Source: Hansfordia pulvinata
Taxonomy: Eukaryota; Ascomycota; Sordariomycetes; Xylariales
NCBI GenBank assembly: GCA_006538405.1
Contig: BJKQ01000001.1
Coordinates: 4,464,001-4,528,000, forward strand
Length of the DNA: 64,000 nt
Direction of reading: 5' to 3'
Made by a program: the position numbers and the translations under genes. Positions 1 to 11,900 of the stretch are shown here, piece by piece. Below the pieces are notes generated by a model. That model saw nothing but the letters and a program-made list of their open reading frames with translations, searched no databases and had not been told where the DNA came from. Each line of letters opens with the position of its first letter. The stretch's first letter is position 1.

Positions 1-3000
1 TGGACCAGTGCGATATGGTGCTTGGGTACGGTGCTTGCTCTGCTGCCGTGAACCTGCGAGAGTACTGGAGATGAAGTTGAGCACGTGTCAGACTGGCTCC
101 TGAGCGGGTCGTTGTTTCTCTCCCCTTCAGCCACTCTCGTCTTTTAAGAAAAGGCAGCAAAGGGGGTTGTCTGCCTGGCCTTCCACATACATACACACAT
201 ACATACATACATACATACACACACACGCCCAGGCTTCGTTTCTGGGTCAAGGCTCTCGCTGCGTGTTGCCGCCCGCCCGACCTGGTGACTGCCTGCCTGA
301 CAACTCTGGAACTGCGTCAGTCGAGGGCAGACCAGGCGAGAGGCCGACTGCCTCCCGCTCGGATGCCCCGATTCGAGTCGCGTCAGCGCTGGAGCTGACG
401 CCGAGCGCCACCATGAGTATTCATACGCGTGCGGTTGGCCCGGCTGGGCCGCAAGGACCGGCTGGCGTCACGAGACTCGAATTTTACGAGACTCGACTCT
501 TTCTTTCTCCTCCCGACATATCCTTCCCGAAGATGCCGCGAGCCAGAGGCCTGGAATTGCCTCTTTCCAGCCGGCGCGGGAGAGTAGCCAGGCCCCTGGC
601 AACGAGCAAACTCGGACGTGTGCGAGGGAGCCGTGCGCAAGAGGAGGGAAAGGAAGGGGGAAGGGCAAGGCGCCGGCTTTGCTGACACGAACAGAGCTAG
701 CTACCACCTACATGTAGCTCATAACAACTACCTAGTCGTACCAGCTGGACGCTGCGTTGCGCTGCTTACGGGCTTGACGCTAGAAAGAAAAGGTACAGGT
801 TGGTGAGGCTGGGGGACACTCGATGATACTTGTCTCGTATACCTGCTGTCGGTAGGTACTCCCCCGAGACGGACGCGCAGTCAGTGGGAGGCGGCCCGAC
901 AGTGGTCTCTCCCCCTTCTTTCTATTTCTTTTTTTCTTTTTTTCTTTTTATTCTCCTTTCATTCTTTCCTTCCTTCTTTTCCTCTTCCTTCCTGTCTTTC
1001 TTCCATCTTCTCATTTCTCTTCTTCCTTTCACCTGTGATCGTTCGGAAGGTTTTTCGACCACCAACCACCACAGCGCACCCGGGGACTCGCTCGGGCCAG
1101 GGCTGCCGACGCGATTGTCGCTGGTGGGTGGCTTCTCCAGGAACTGGCTTGGGATGGGATGCTGGATCTACTCGTACCTAATCTGGTGATGACCCAGTTA
1201 CCTACTAGGTAGGCACCTAACCTAACGGATGGATGGGCCGGCGGCAGTGATGGACAAGCGCACTCATACGCACGGGATGCGGCACCCAGCGATCGAGCCG
1301 CCCGACCAACTTGGGACTGCCACTGACTACTAGTTGGCTTTGGTTGGTTGGTAATGAGAAGAGCGTCGTGGTACTATGCCGCAAAGGGCTGATTCGACGA
1401 AGGATGAGGGGGGGGGGGCCTTGTTCTCGCGTGCCAGAAGGCCCCTCTCTCTCTCCTCCCCTTCCAACCGAGCTCATCCCTCCCTGCGCATGGACTGGAC
1501 ACGAGCAGTGCCGCTCCGCGCTAGAAAGGAGATCTACATCCATGACTTGACTGTCTCTTGTCCTGGCGCGTGCTTGAGGGACCGTCCCTACCCGCAAGCG
1601 GCAAGCGGCAGTCTTTCTAGTCGATTTGTCAGCCCTACCCAGCATGACTGATGAAGCCGTCCCCGGGCCGTCTCCCTTTCTCATTTCGCGTCTTTCCTCT
1701 TTCCCCCTTTTGCTTTTTTTCTTTCTTTTTTCCCTTTCTTCTTCTCTTCATCCTCCTCTCTTGCTCAGCAGAGCGGCTTGCTGTGCTGCAGAACCGTGGG
1801 CACTGTACTCGTACAGGTACTGGTGCCGTCAGCTCAATGCCGACCAACCTCAATGACGACAAGGGTTGCGATCCAAGCCTTGTTGTTGTGCCTTTGCCGG
1901 GTACCGCCCGTCACGGAGTACGGATACTGCACGCACCGAGAGCGGGTGGTCTCCGTACCTGCGACTACGAGCTACTCGCTACTCGTACGCGGGCGGGCGG
2001 ACACCGAACAGTGGAAGAGAGAGAGGCCTGTGCGGACTCGAGGTGAGGATAAAAATAAAAATAAGCTTAAGGTCAGGTTGATAGTGAGGTACCAACCAGA
2101 CCAGACAGACCCTCCAGCTCTTTCGTCCCTGGGCCACCGCCTGCGCGAATCCGATCCTGTGGCGAGAGGGCCAGTCACGCCAGTGTACGTACGAGCACTC
2201 GGGATACTTAGGTTGCTACAGTATTCTGCAGCAACACGGTCCACGAGGGCGTATACTCGTACACATACTCTGTACCTTGACAGAGAGACGGACAGAGAGA
2301 CCCTCTTGATATATATACCTAGGTATATATATCTCTCTCACGTGTCGGGTAAGAACGCAAAAGACAGAGGCCATCAACACAACACGGCTGGTTCCTCGTC
2401 TCCTCTGCCCCTGGTTTCTTCTTCTCATCTCCACCATGTGTCTAACCCCCTTCTCTCTCGGGCTCTGGCTCTAGACCTCGATGAACCACGGCGACCCCAG
2501 AAGCGAGCACCTGGCTCGAAACAGATAGACTACCACGAGTACCTACCGCGCCCTACTCAACAACCTGCGAGTGCGAGTACTCGCAACCCCCGGCAGCCTA
2601 GGCTGGGAGGGGCTGTTTTGCCTGATTCGGCGACCACTCGACCCAGGCACAAGGCCGGATGGAAGAGGACAAGCGCGAGCTGGGGGACTTGTGTGTTACT
2701 GTGTGTCAGTTCAGGATGGCGTCGATCGGGATTGGAATCCCTGGTTCCCTCTAGCTGCCTTACGAGTAGTACGACTCGTAGTCCGAGTACCTAACTAAGG
2801 TAGCATGGGTAGTTAGTTGAAGAGGGTGAGAGAGAGGGTAATAAGAGGTCACGGAGGTGAGAGGCGCAGAAGGATGGCCTCCGCTGCATCTCAAGCGCCG
2901 CTCCGGGGGTGTCTGGCTCGCTCCTGATTCCAGCTAGCATCGCCTGGCTCGACCCGGCCTTTTCACTCGGGAAGCCGACGCCATTGGGCCCGCTAGGGTT

Positions 3001-3619
3001 GGCGCCAGGCGTCCCTGGGAAATGATGCACTCGTAGTAGCAGCAGCAGTAGAGAGAGAGATACACAGAGAGAGGGAGAGAAAGAGAGACCCCTACCGGCC
3101 ACCATTCAACTAACAAACCACCACTAACTACGAGTAGATATAGTCAGGTTACCTAGTGATCAGTGAGAGATACTCGGGGAGCGATACGCCAATCTCGTGG
3201 CCCAGCCCGGCTCCGTCCTGTGGTCTTTCTCTATGATGGATGTCAAATAGGGCGATCCCTCCACCTGCCTTACCTCCACCCTCTTCCTGGTCCTCGTCCT
3301 CGTCCTCCTCCTCCTCGACCGCGGGTCGTTTCGAGGTTTGGCTTGCCCCGTCTCTCCGCCGTGTCAGTAGCCCAGCCCGTGTTGCTTGCTTGCTTGCTTG
3401 CTTGCTTGCTGCCCCTCGTCGCCACCTCTCCCAAACTGCGCAGCCAACATTTACAACCACAACACCATCACCACCATCACCACCATCACCATTGCCGCGC
3501 CACGACGGACGTTCCCGATGCAGTGACACGAAGCCCACACCCAACAACACACCTACCCAACACACCCAACCGCCCCCCCATCTCTCGAGTCCAACGGTCC
3601 GCCCAGCAAACGAAACACC
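1..3619. other. Gene-free stretch with simple repeats and pyrimidine tracts
   Basis: No open frame here has a recognisable domain or the codon pattern of the neighbouring genes; the longest ones are full of Arg/Pro/Ser and simple-repeat translations. It holds an ATAC/CATA microsatellite (about 186-226), a long T/C-rich tract (about 905-1030), a second T/C tract (about 1680-1765), GAGA tracts (about 3048-3090), many copies of an ACGAGTA/TACTCGT motif, and a TTGC tetranucleotide repeat just before the first gene. The last several hundred bases are presumably promoter and 5' UTR of the gene at 3620. Confidence 0.6.
3382..3411. repeat. TTGC tetranucleotide microsatellite
   Basis: About seven tandem TTGC units, about 210 bp upstream of the ATG at 3620. 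An ACC/ATC-type repeat (CACCATCACC units) follows at about 3466-3492 in the same presumed 5' UTR. Confidence 0.85.
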
Positions 3620-4635
3620 ATGATCCACCACGACCCGCAGGCCCAGCCGGGCCTCGAGGTCGCGCCCGAGCAGGAGGCGCCCCAGGTCGTCCACGGGCCC
3701 GTGACCATGGAGAAGGGCCAGCAGCACGCGCACGCGCACGACGCGGCAGACGGCGGCGGCGGCGGCGGCGTCGCCACCTACGACTCCAAGTCGCCCGCCC
3801 ACTCGCCCGTCAACGGCGCCTACGCCGGTCCCCCGCCGCCGCCGCCCCCGGGCGTCTACCCCCGGAGTACCACCCGGGCATGGCCAACGCCGCCGCCGCG
3901 TACGGAGGAGGAGGCGGCGGCAACTACTGGAATCCCCAGATGGGCGGCGTCCCCCAGCAGGGGGGGCACGAATACGACTACCAGCAGCAGTTCCCCTCGC
4001 CCCCGGCCGGCTACAACTCGCCGCTCCAGGCGCAACCGCCTCACCACGCCTACCCGCCGCCGCCCGGCCAGCCTGGCCAGCCCGGCCAGCCGTACCCCGC
4101 GGCGGTCCACGACGCGCCCCGCGACCGGATCATGGGCCTCGAGAGGAAGAAGTTCTGGCTGATCGCCGCCCCGCTGCTGGGCCTCATCGTGATAGCCCTG
4201 GCCATCGGGCTGGGCGTGGGCCTGGGCGCCAACAACAAGTCGTCGTCGTCGGGCGACGGGAGTAGCAGCAGCACCTCGCCGACGACCTCTCCCACGGCCA
4301 CGCCGTCCCTGGCCCCCAACGACAACATCCACTGCCCGGCGTCCAACGGGACGACGGTGGCGGGCGACGGCGGCGCGGCGTTCCTCGTCGTCTGCAACGT
4401 CGACTACAACGGCAACAACCCGCTGGACGCGACGACCGACATTGGCAGCCAGCCCGCCGACACGGTCGAGAAGTGCATCGACGTCTGCGCCCACCAGAAG
4501 TCGTGCGCCGGCGCCGGCTTCGGCTCCTACGAGGGCGCCAACACGTGCTTCCTCAAGGGCAAGCTCGGAACCAGCCAGAGCGCCCCCAACTGGTTCACCA
4601 TCATCAAGCAGAACAGCACGAGTAGCAGCGGGTGA
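3620..4635 (+). CDS. Single-pass membrane protein with PAN/apple-like ectodomain (apparent 1-nt frameshift)
   Basis: I read one gene broken by a one-base deletion. From ATG 3620 the frame encodes a His/Gln/Pro/Gly-rich N-terminus (MIHHDPQAQPG...) up to about codon 80. At the C5 run 3859-3863 the frame must gain one C, after which GVYPPEYHPGMANA continues to the TGA at 4633-4635, giving 338 residues. The N-terminal half is Pro/Gly/Tyr/Gln-rich and probably cytoplasmic. A basic ERKK segment precedes one hydrophobic helix (WLIAAPLLGLIVIALAIGLG). A Ser/Thr-rich stalk and a Cys-containing domain follow (CIDVCAHQKSCAGAG, then NTCFLKG), which resembles fungal PAN/apple modules. This topology is common in filamentous fungi as a presumed cell-surface protein. 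The exact function is unknown. The frameshift is probably a sequence error. Confidence 0.75.
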
Positions 4636-6124
4636 GGGGGTTCAAGACAAACTGAAAAGGCAGTCTTGTCTCCCTTGTCTCTCTGCTCTTGGCTTGCCGC
4701 CGCTCCGTTTCCCGGGCCCGTCCATCACTCCGTTTATATACCCACCAACCAACCAACCCAACCAACCAACCAACCTTCCAGCGCAAAACCAGCGCCGGGC
4801 CACGCATTGGCAAGCGCATCGTTCCCAGATACCAGGGGTCTTTCTCTCGAACGAGAAGCAACCAACCGCGCGGCCCACTGCTTCGGTTCCTCGTGCGGTC
4901 TTCTTTCGCTTCGAGAGCGGCCGGGTTGAGCCAGGCCACACCTCGCCAGTCCTGGATCCCATCCCCCTTTCCTCTCCACCCTCAAAAGAACCCCGATTAT
5001 GCCCTTCTTCATTTCATGTCATTGTAATACCCCCGCGAGCACACCTCTGTTCCAACCTTGGACCGTACCCGCAACCCTTCAGCTTCACCCACCACCACCA
5101 CCCTTTCCAGGACGCCTCCACCCCCGGAGAAGATACCTCCAGCAGAGATAGAGAGCATATGGAGATGGGAGATCCTGGATTCCCCCTCCCGGCAGGGCCT
5201 CTGTACATAGGAATAATGCCAACAAACCACCAATTCATAGACTCACGACATTGTGTGTGATTTGGCGTGCTTGAAGAATGTGTTGCAAGTGGCGTAGACG
5301 GGAGCTGGGGGGAAAGAAAAAAGAAAGACGGGACCCGGATCCCTCGGCCCGCGCGCGTCAGAAGCCCTCCTCTTTCGATGATTCTTCTCCCCGACGTCAA
5401 TTGCACGAGCGGACCCAAACTGCATCCCACCGCTTTGCCTTACCCAATCACCTCTATTGGGTGTCCCGATCCCTCCCCCAGAAAGGTGAATTAAGAGAGA
5501 GGGAAAGAGGGTGGGGGGAAAGGGGGTTCAACTTCTTCCTTGTGGTCGGTTTTTTCATAGTGGTCCCTTATTATTTCCGGTTGCGTTTTTACTTTGACCT
5601 GTAACGCGCGGGCGCAGACGCAACATTGTTAACGCGCCCGGATGACAGCGCGTCTGGCTTTGATAACGCCTCTACTACTGCTGCACTACTAGATATTATG
5701 TACCGTAGGGTAAGTGTTACGGAATCGCAAAAACGCCACACCGTACTCTATCTAACCCATGCCAGCCTGCCCTCGAGGAGCCCACCGAGATGCCGGGGGC
5801 CGTTGCTCGTAACTAAAGGTAACAAAGTGCCTAGGTACCCAGGTCAGGTCGTCGGTCGATCGGGCCCAGGCGCGCACGGGGAGCGTCTGATGTGATCTGA
5901 CAGATGCGCGGGCAGCGGAGGGGAGGGAGGGGAGCCAAGAGGCGGGGGGCGTTTTTTCCTAACTTCTCAGGCATATACTGACGTCGTATACTGTATATGC
6001 GCGAAGACCTCAGGCCGCTCACCCTGCGAAAGCCCCGCCCGCACCGGCGTGTCAGACAAGGCCGGGGTGGGGAGGGGATCGTGCGCAGCTCTGAGCCCGT
6101 GCGTTGACCGCGAGGTTTGATGGT

Positions 6125-6125
<1 letters not shown>

Positions 6126-6172
<47 letters not shown>
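6126..6172. repeat. (TG)n dinucleotide microsatellite
   Basis: About 23 uninterrupted TG units in intergenic DNA, followed by an AGAC/AGAG-rich segment. Confidence 0.95.
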
Positions 6173-6174
<2 letters not shown>

Positions 6175-6262
6175 CAAGAGAGACAGACAGATAGAAGAGA
6201 TGAGAGAGAGGCTGAAGAGAAAGGTATGGTGATATATCGCCCCCCCGCCTGCTTCTTAAAAG

Positions 6263-6279
6263 CCCCCCCCCCCCCCCCC
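6263..6279. repeat. Poly-C tract (17 C)
   Basis: Uninterrupted run of 17 C in intergenic DNA, preceded at 6241-6246 by a shorter C run. It is one of several long poly-C tracts in the window. Confidence 0.9.
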
Positions 6280-7613
6280 TCCACCACGGGCCGTCTTGTT
6301 GAGCCGGCGATGGGGGGCCGGGGGCGAGATGGGCATCGGATGCATGGGGCCAAGCCTACCACGCGTGGGACTTGGCGAGTAAACGGCGCGCCTCTTCATG
6401 ACACGGGCGTCTGTCGGACCGGCGCACGACCTGGCTCGGCAGACCGGTGCCCGACGTCGCTCGACAGCGGAGTAGAATGAAGGGGCGTGGATTGATCGGA
6501 TCTGTGAGCTAAGCGGAGTGGTATGTCGAGGCTCGGTATTAATATTGATTAAACTCGCTGACGGCTAGCTGGTTGGCCTCTGGCTTTTCTCTTCCTGCTC
6601 GAACATCGCCACGATGGAGTGGGAAACGGCGAAAAGAGCGGAAGCAATAACACGCCACACGTGCCTGTCGATCACGTGTCGTTCCTTTGGCCCCCCTCCC
6701 GTCGGTCTGGGCCGCGCTCGTCGGTCTGCTCTTCGCCCCCGATGGGGACGGCAGTTGGCTTTTGCTCCGTGGCATTTGCTGTGTCTGGGGAGTTGGGGAG
6801 ACGCGCAACGCGGCATCCCCGTCGCCCACGCGCCGACCGTGGACTTACTTGGCTGGCGACTCGAGTCATTTAGGTAGGGGACCAGGAATGCATCATGGCA
6901 GATGGGCTGTCGTTTGCATGGCCGACATCCTCTGATCTCGTCCCACCTCGATGGCTCATATAATCTAGAGAAGACGCTTCTATTCCGCTTGCCAAAAGGC
7001 CACGGGAACGTCTGCGACAGCTTCCTGTTCAATTGCATTGTAGCATGTGCGTCTTTGCGCAGGATGTTGTGAGGAGCGTCGAAAATACCAGAGCAGGACA
7101 GCTGATCAAGCCGGCAACGCCAATTCAAAATAGCCGGACGCGAACTGAGAGAAGAGATGCCTCGGGCCTCGCAGCTGAGTGGTAAAGAGGACAAATAAAT
7201 TGTCCGCAGGACGATCCGAGACGCCTGGCGACAATAAGCAGCGCGGCTTCCTGGACTTGCTAGAAGGTACAGTATTGTCAAGACTTCGAGTTGCTGCGTC
7301 ATACCTACACGGTCGGGGCATGAGTCGGTTGGAGCGGTTCGCAGACCGCGCAAAACGTCGCCAAGACGGTCAGAACCCCCGAAACTGGTCCAAAGCCACG
7401 GTGCCGCCACCGTTCAATCGCACTGTCAGCGACCGTTTCCGTGCACCCATCGCCCGCACTCACTCTTTTCCGCGGTGACGCTGGAACGCACCTTTGGCCC
7501 TCATCGCTCACGACAGCGACGACAGTCATCAGCACCCTCACCACCCTCGGCCGCCAGCGCTACACGCCCAACGCGCCGCCGCAGAAGCAACGCCCGCCCC
7601 TGCCCTGCGCACC

Positions 7614-8122
7614 ATGTCGTCGTCCCAGCCCCAGCAACCCGACGACCCCTCGGGCCCGTGGGACAAGGACACCAAGCAAAAGTTCAACGCGTGAGCCTCG
7701 GGCCCCCCCCCCCCCCCCCCCTTCTGCGGACCGCCTGGCGCGCCGGGCCGCCTGCTGACTTGTCGTCGCCTGCAGCAAGTCCAAGAGCGAATACTTTGAC
7801 CCGTGCCAGGAGGCCGCCTCTCGCAGCATCCGCTGCCTGAACCGCAACGGAGGCGACCGTGCCATGTGCACCGACTTCTTCGAGTGAGCAACCGCCTCGT
7901 CTTCCCCGGACGGCCGGCCGAGCCCGGCGCCCCCCGGCTTTGTCTCGCGCATGCCCCCATGCATTACCATTACTGATCCGGCCTCTCCCAGGGCGTATCG
8001 CGAATGCAAGAAGGAATGGGTAAGTCGCATCGCAATCCACCGAGCACTCTCTCGGCGCCAACCAGCTGACCGGGATATGTCTCCAGACCACCAAGCGCAA
8101 GAAGGAGGGCCGCTGGTTCTAA
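7614..8122 (+). CDS. COX23: Cytochrome c oxidase assembly factor Cox23 (twin CX9C)
   Basis: Four exons join into 82 residues: 7614-7690, 7776-7883, 7992-8019 and 8087-8122. All introns are GT-AG and the joined length is exactly 83 codons. The protein has a twin CX9C signature, CQEAASRSIRC followed by CTDFFEAYREC, with a short polar N-terminus and a KRKKEGRWF tail. Twin CX9C proteins of this family (Cox23/CHCHD7) are imported into the mitochondrial intermembrane space by Mia40 oxidation, and Cox23 is linked to copper supply for cytochrome oxidase. The sequence between the two motifs (LNRNGGDRAM) fits Cox23 better than Cox17 or Cox19. Intron 1 contains a 19-base poly-C run 13 nt after its donor. 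The start is the first ATG of the frame that gives a family-sized protein. Confidence 0.88.
7703..7721. repeat. Poly-C tract inside COX23 intron 1
   Basis: Nineteen consecutive C on the sense strand of the 85-nt intron 7691-7775. Confidence 0.9.
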
Positions 8123-8959
8123 GTTCTAGGCTGGCCGTGGCGCGAAGACCGCAAGCCGGGCAGCCGGTGGCCACGGCCGTCATTCCCGCTGAGGGAGCAG
8201 CCGCTTTGAAACCAATATTGTACAAATACCTGTCACTTATAGAGCAGCACGAGGGAATCTGATCACATGAGCGTTCTACTGAGAGTCGACTGGGCCAGTC
8301 TTTTTTTTCTCGTTGGTACTGCCACACACGCGAGCATATGTGCGCCAGCAGTCGCAGCCAGCCAGTGAATGCCATCTGCGTCGACCCCAGTGGCGAAAAG
8401 TTCCTCCAGGTGAAGACCCGGGATGTCAACATCTACAGGTCTCGACCGAAACGCGGAAGCCCGCGAGCAGGCCGCATGCTACACCCACCGTAAAGACCGT
8501 GATTCTAGCAAGACCCGGCCAGTACTCGTACGTACTCACGTACTCTCATACTCTTCGCGCGCTGACCGCCTGCCACTTCAGACCCTGCCGGCGCCCCTCG
8601 GCCAGCGCTCGCGACGCCTGGAGCTGGGCCTGGCAGAACCAAGGACCCCGCCAAATTTACGCTGGATGGCTGTGTGCATCCAATGCCTGCCTGCATCGAG
8701 TCCCGCCCCGTTGCTGCGAAGCGTCTCCAGGCCCGGCCGCTGTGACGTGACACCCGACGACGCCTGCTCTCGACCTTCGTTCTTTCACGCCGGCGAGGAT
8801 CCTTGGTCACCTTCACTCCCTCTTTCCCTCGCTCTCAGCCGGCTCTCGTTGCTGGCTTCGGGATCGTGCGCCGGCCCGCTCCGCCCTCGACCCCTCGGCC
8901 CTGCTCGACCTGCTCGCCCTGCACACAAACGCGCACACGCACACGCACACGCACACGCC
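8123..8959. other. COX23-NAA25 intergenic region
   Basis: Presumed 3' UTR of COX23 followed by the promoter/5' UTR of the NatB subunit gene. It includes overlapping TACTCGTAC/CGTACTCACG motifs at about 8522-8552 and a (CA/CG)n-like ACACGC repeat at about 8930-8957 immediately before the ATG at 8960. No gene seen. Confidence 0.6.
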
Positions 8960-11900
8960 ATGACCACCGCCGGCTCGGCCTGCGTGCCGCCGCTGGCCCG
9001 GCAGCCCAACATCAAGGAGTCTTGCGACTACCAGCTGCAGGACGCCTATGAGGAGGCCAAGTGGTCCATTGTCGCAAACTCGGCCAAGCGCTACTTCAAG
9101 GCCACCAGCGACCCCTACTATGCCGTGAGTCTTGGTTTCTCTCTCTCTTTCTCTCCTTCTCTCTTTCTCTTTTTCTCTCTCTCCTCCTCTCGGCTTTCCT
9201 CCTATCCATGCTGCTGCGCAGTTGACCGCATCAGACCAAACGCTCGCAACCGTCAACCGCGGCATGGTTGTCCCACGACTTCGCGGCATTCGACGAGCCT
9301 CTAGTGTACATGCCGGCTCGTAGTGTCCGGCGTTGGGCCGGCTGCGCCAAGTGACGCGGTTGCTGTCCATAGCAGCAAGTTTCCTGGGCTGAGGGATTCG
9401 TTCCCAGCGTAGACATGGTCGACATGGTCGACATGGTCGCGTTTTTCTCCCCATTGCTTCGAATCTCTGGCGGCCCTATACGGTCGGCATGTAGTCTGGC
9501 TAGCTCAGGAGCCAATGTTGCCTCGAGTTGTCGTTCCTGGGGCGTAAAGAGACCATAAGCCTCGCTACCGACATGTCGCTTTTCAAGGCTGCATCGTTAG
9601 CTGTCGACGAGTTCATTACCTTATGACATTGCAATACCAGACTCACTTACATCTCCGATCTCTTCAATAACTCTGAACCAATTGCTGATCGATTGCGGTG
9701 CAGGCTCTGGAGCTCGCGGCTCAGTACCGGAACGATCCTCTGGATCCGACGCCTCTGGAGACTGTCAGGAAACTGCTTTCTGACAAGGCAGTCCTGAAAG
9801 ACATCCACGCTCTGGAGCTTTACCAATGGATCTACATGGACTCCGACTCACGGAACCGGTATTCTGAGACTTTTGGCGAGCTTCGGCTCAGACTGGTCCA
9901 GGCACTGCCCAAAGACTACGACTCGGCCTTCAAGTGCTTCACCGACTGCGTCCGTAACGGCGACTGGAAGCATGCACAGCAGGTGAGCCAACCACCCTGC
10001 CTCCTCTCACCCTTGCAAAACTGACCCCCATTACCAGATCGCAGTCCTGATGGACAAGAACACGCAAAAACCACAGAATCACTTCCGGAGCATACTCACC
10101 ACCTACATGTACTCAGTGAGTTGCCTCGCCGGGCAGGAAGGTGGCCGCATGGTGCTAAGCCGCTCAGTTGACAGCATCGTGTCCCGACAAAGAAAAGCAG
10201 CTCTTCACCATGCTCGCAAAACGTCAGGTGGACACCGTCTTCAAAGCTCGTGGTCTGGTAAGTCGACCGCGACTCCCCCGCTCGTGCCACCCGCTGAACG
10301 ATCCACAAGAAATCAGCCGCGGCGTCGGCGTCGCAGCCTGTCCTGAAAGATGAAGAGTTGTGGACTTGGTTCCAGCTGCAGCTGAAGATGCTGCCCGAAA
10401 AGTTCTTGCCGCAGCTGCGCGAGTCCAACCTGGCCCTGCTCGAGGACGGCCAGGGGTATGTCTACCAGGACTGGCTCAACTTCCTAGAGAGCATCGGGGC
10501 CTGGGACGAGTTGACGCAGTGCTGCGAACACGTCATCAAGAAAGCGACAGAGATCAGCCAGACAGAGGCTACACAGATCGAGAAGAAGGAGCAAGACATT
10601 TCACGGGACAGGCGCGCGGCCGAGAAGGAGCAGAAGAAGACCGCTGCCGAGGCCGACGGTGCAACCTCACCGGACGCGGCCGCGGCCGATGCGCAGAAGA
10701 AGCTCGCAGAGGCCATCAAGGGCGTGCGCTCCCAGAGGAGCACTGCTCAGCAGGTTTACATTGATCTCGGGACGCAGTGGAAGATCTGGCAGCTGCTTGT
10801 GCACGCCTCGAAGCAAAAAGACGACCCCAGCCAGTAAGTCGAGCCAGCAGTTTGTCGCGGTCGTCGCACGTGCCAAAGCTAACTCGCTGCAGGGCCCTGA
10901 AGCAAACCCGCAAGCTGCTGGAGAAGCTCATCAAGTCGTTGAAGAGGAGTCACGACGCGACGTCGATCCTCCAGAAAGCCTACGATCTCACCGTCCTGCG
11001 AATCCTGTTCGCGCGTGCCCCGTCCGCCTCGGCACAAGCCGAGGAGGGCATCAGCACGCGGGCACGGCATCTTGTCGAGTACATTGTGGCCCGCGCAGAC
11101 AGCGTGTCTTGTTTCGACGATGTCAAGGAGTTCGTCGAGCAGCTCAGCCCGCAGGAAGCGAAAGAGTCTCTGCAGGTCCTCGCAGTGCAAGGCACCAATG
11201 TACGCTGCCCTCGTGTAACTTGATTCGTCGTGGCTATGCTTGCTGACCAGACTACTGCCACAGAGTGCCGACACCGTCAAGGGGCTGCAGATACTCAGCG
11301 TCCGCCTCAAGCTCCGGTTCCTCACCATCACGGTGACGAGCCAGGGGCAGTCGGAGGTCTGCGGGTTCTGCGAGACCAAGCTTGACCGGCCGGAGTGCGC
11401 CAGCTGCTTCAAGTCGGTGGCAGAGGCCGCGCTCGACCTCTACAAGCACGGCATGACCGACCCCGTGCTCAAGCCCGAGACGCTGCGCCGCTCCAACGCG
11501 GACCCGAACTCGGACCTGGCCATGATCGGGGCCTGCGCGCTGCTGAAGATTGCGCACGCCCAGGGCCCCGCGGCTGCTGCCCAAGGCCACCCTGACTCCT
11601 CGTTCCCACGCGCCGGCAGGCAGTACTTCCTGCAGGCCGTCGTGTGGCTGGAGACGTACCTGACGCAGAGGCCGTCCAACAGCCCCCTCAGCATGCTGCT
11701 GGTCAAGCTGTACCTGCGGATGGGGTGCGTGTCGCGCGCCAAGGAGCTGTGGGACACGTTCGGCATCAAGAATGTCACCCTGACCTCGCTGGGCCCCCTT
11801 TTCTTCGACCGCATCTCCAGCATCGCCCCTGGCCTGTTCACCCAGTCCAAGAGCCACGCCATGCTGCCGTTCCTCAAGTACTACAACGACGCGATCCGCA

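Larger units (their letters stand above)
4636..7613. other. Intergenic region, no supported gene
   Basis: The first few hundred bases are presumably 3' UTR of the apple-domain gene. The rest has no convincing ORF. It contains a (TG)n tract at 6126-6172, a 17-base poly-C run at 6263-6279, several ACGAGTA-type motifs and a stretch with CACGTG-like hexamers near 6655-6680. No RNA gene was recognised. Confidence 0.55.

Noticed and set aside
166..230. Tandem repeats considered as a CRISPR array or telomere
   Set aside because: The ATAC repeats are a plain microsatellite with no spacers, and no TTAGGG array is present anywhere in the window.
1778..2794. 338-codon open frame on the plus strand
   Set aside because: Arg/Thr/Ser-rich translation crossing microsatellites and ACGAGTA motifs; no domain, no intron structure and no similarity I recognise.
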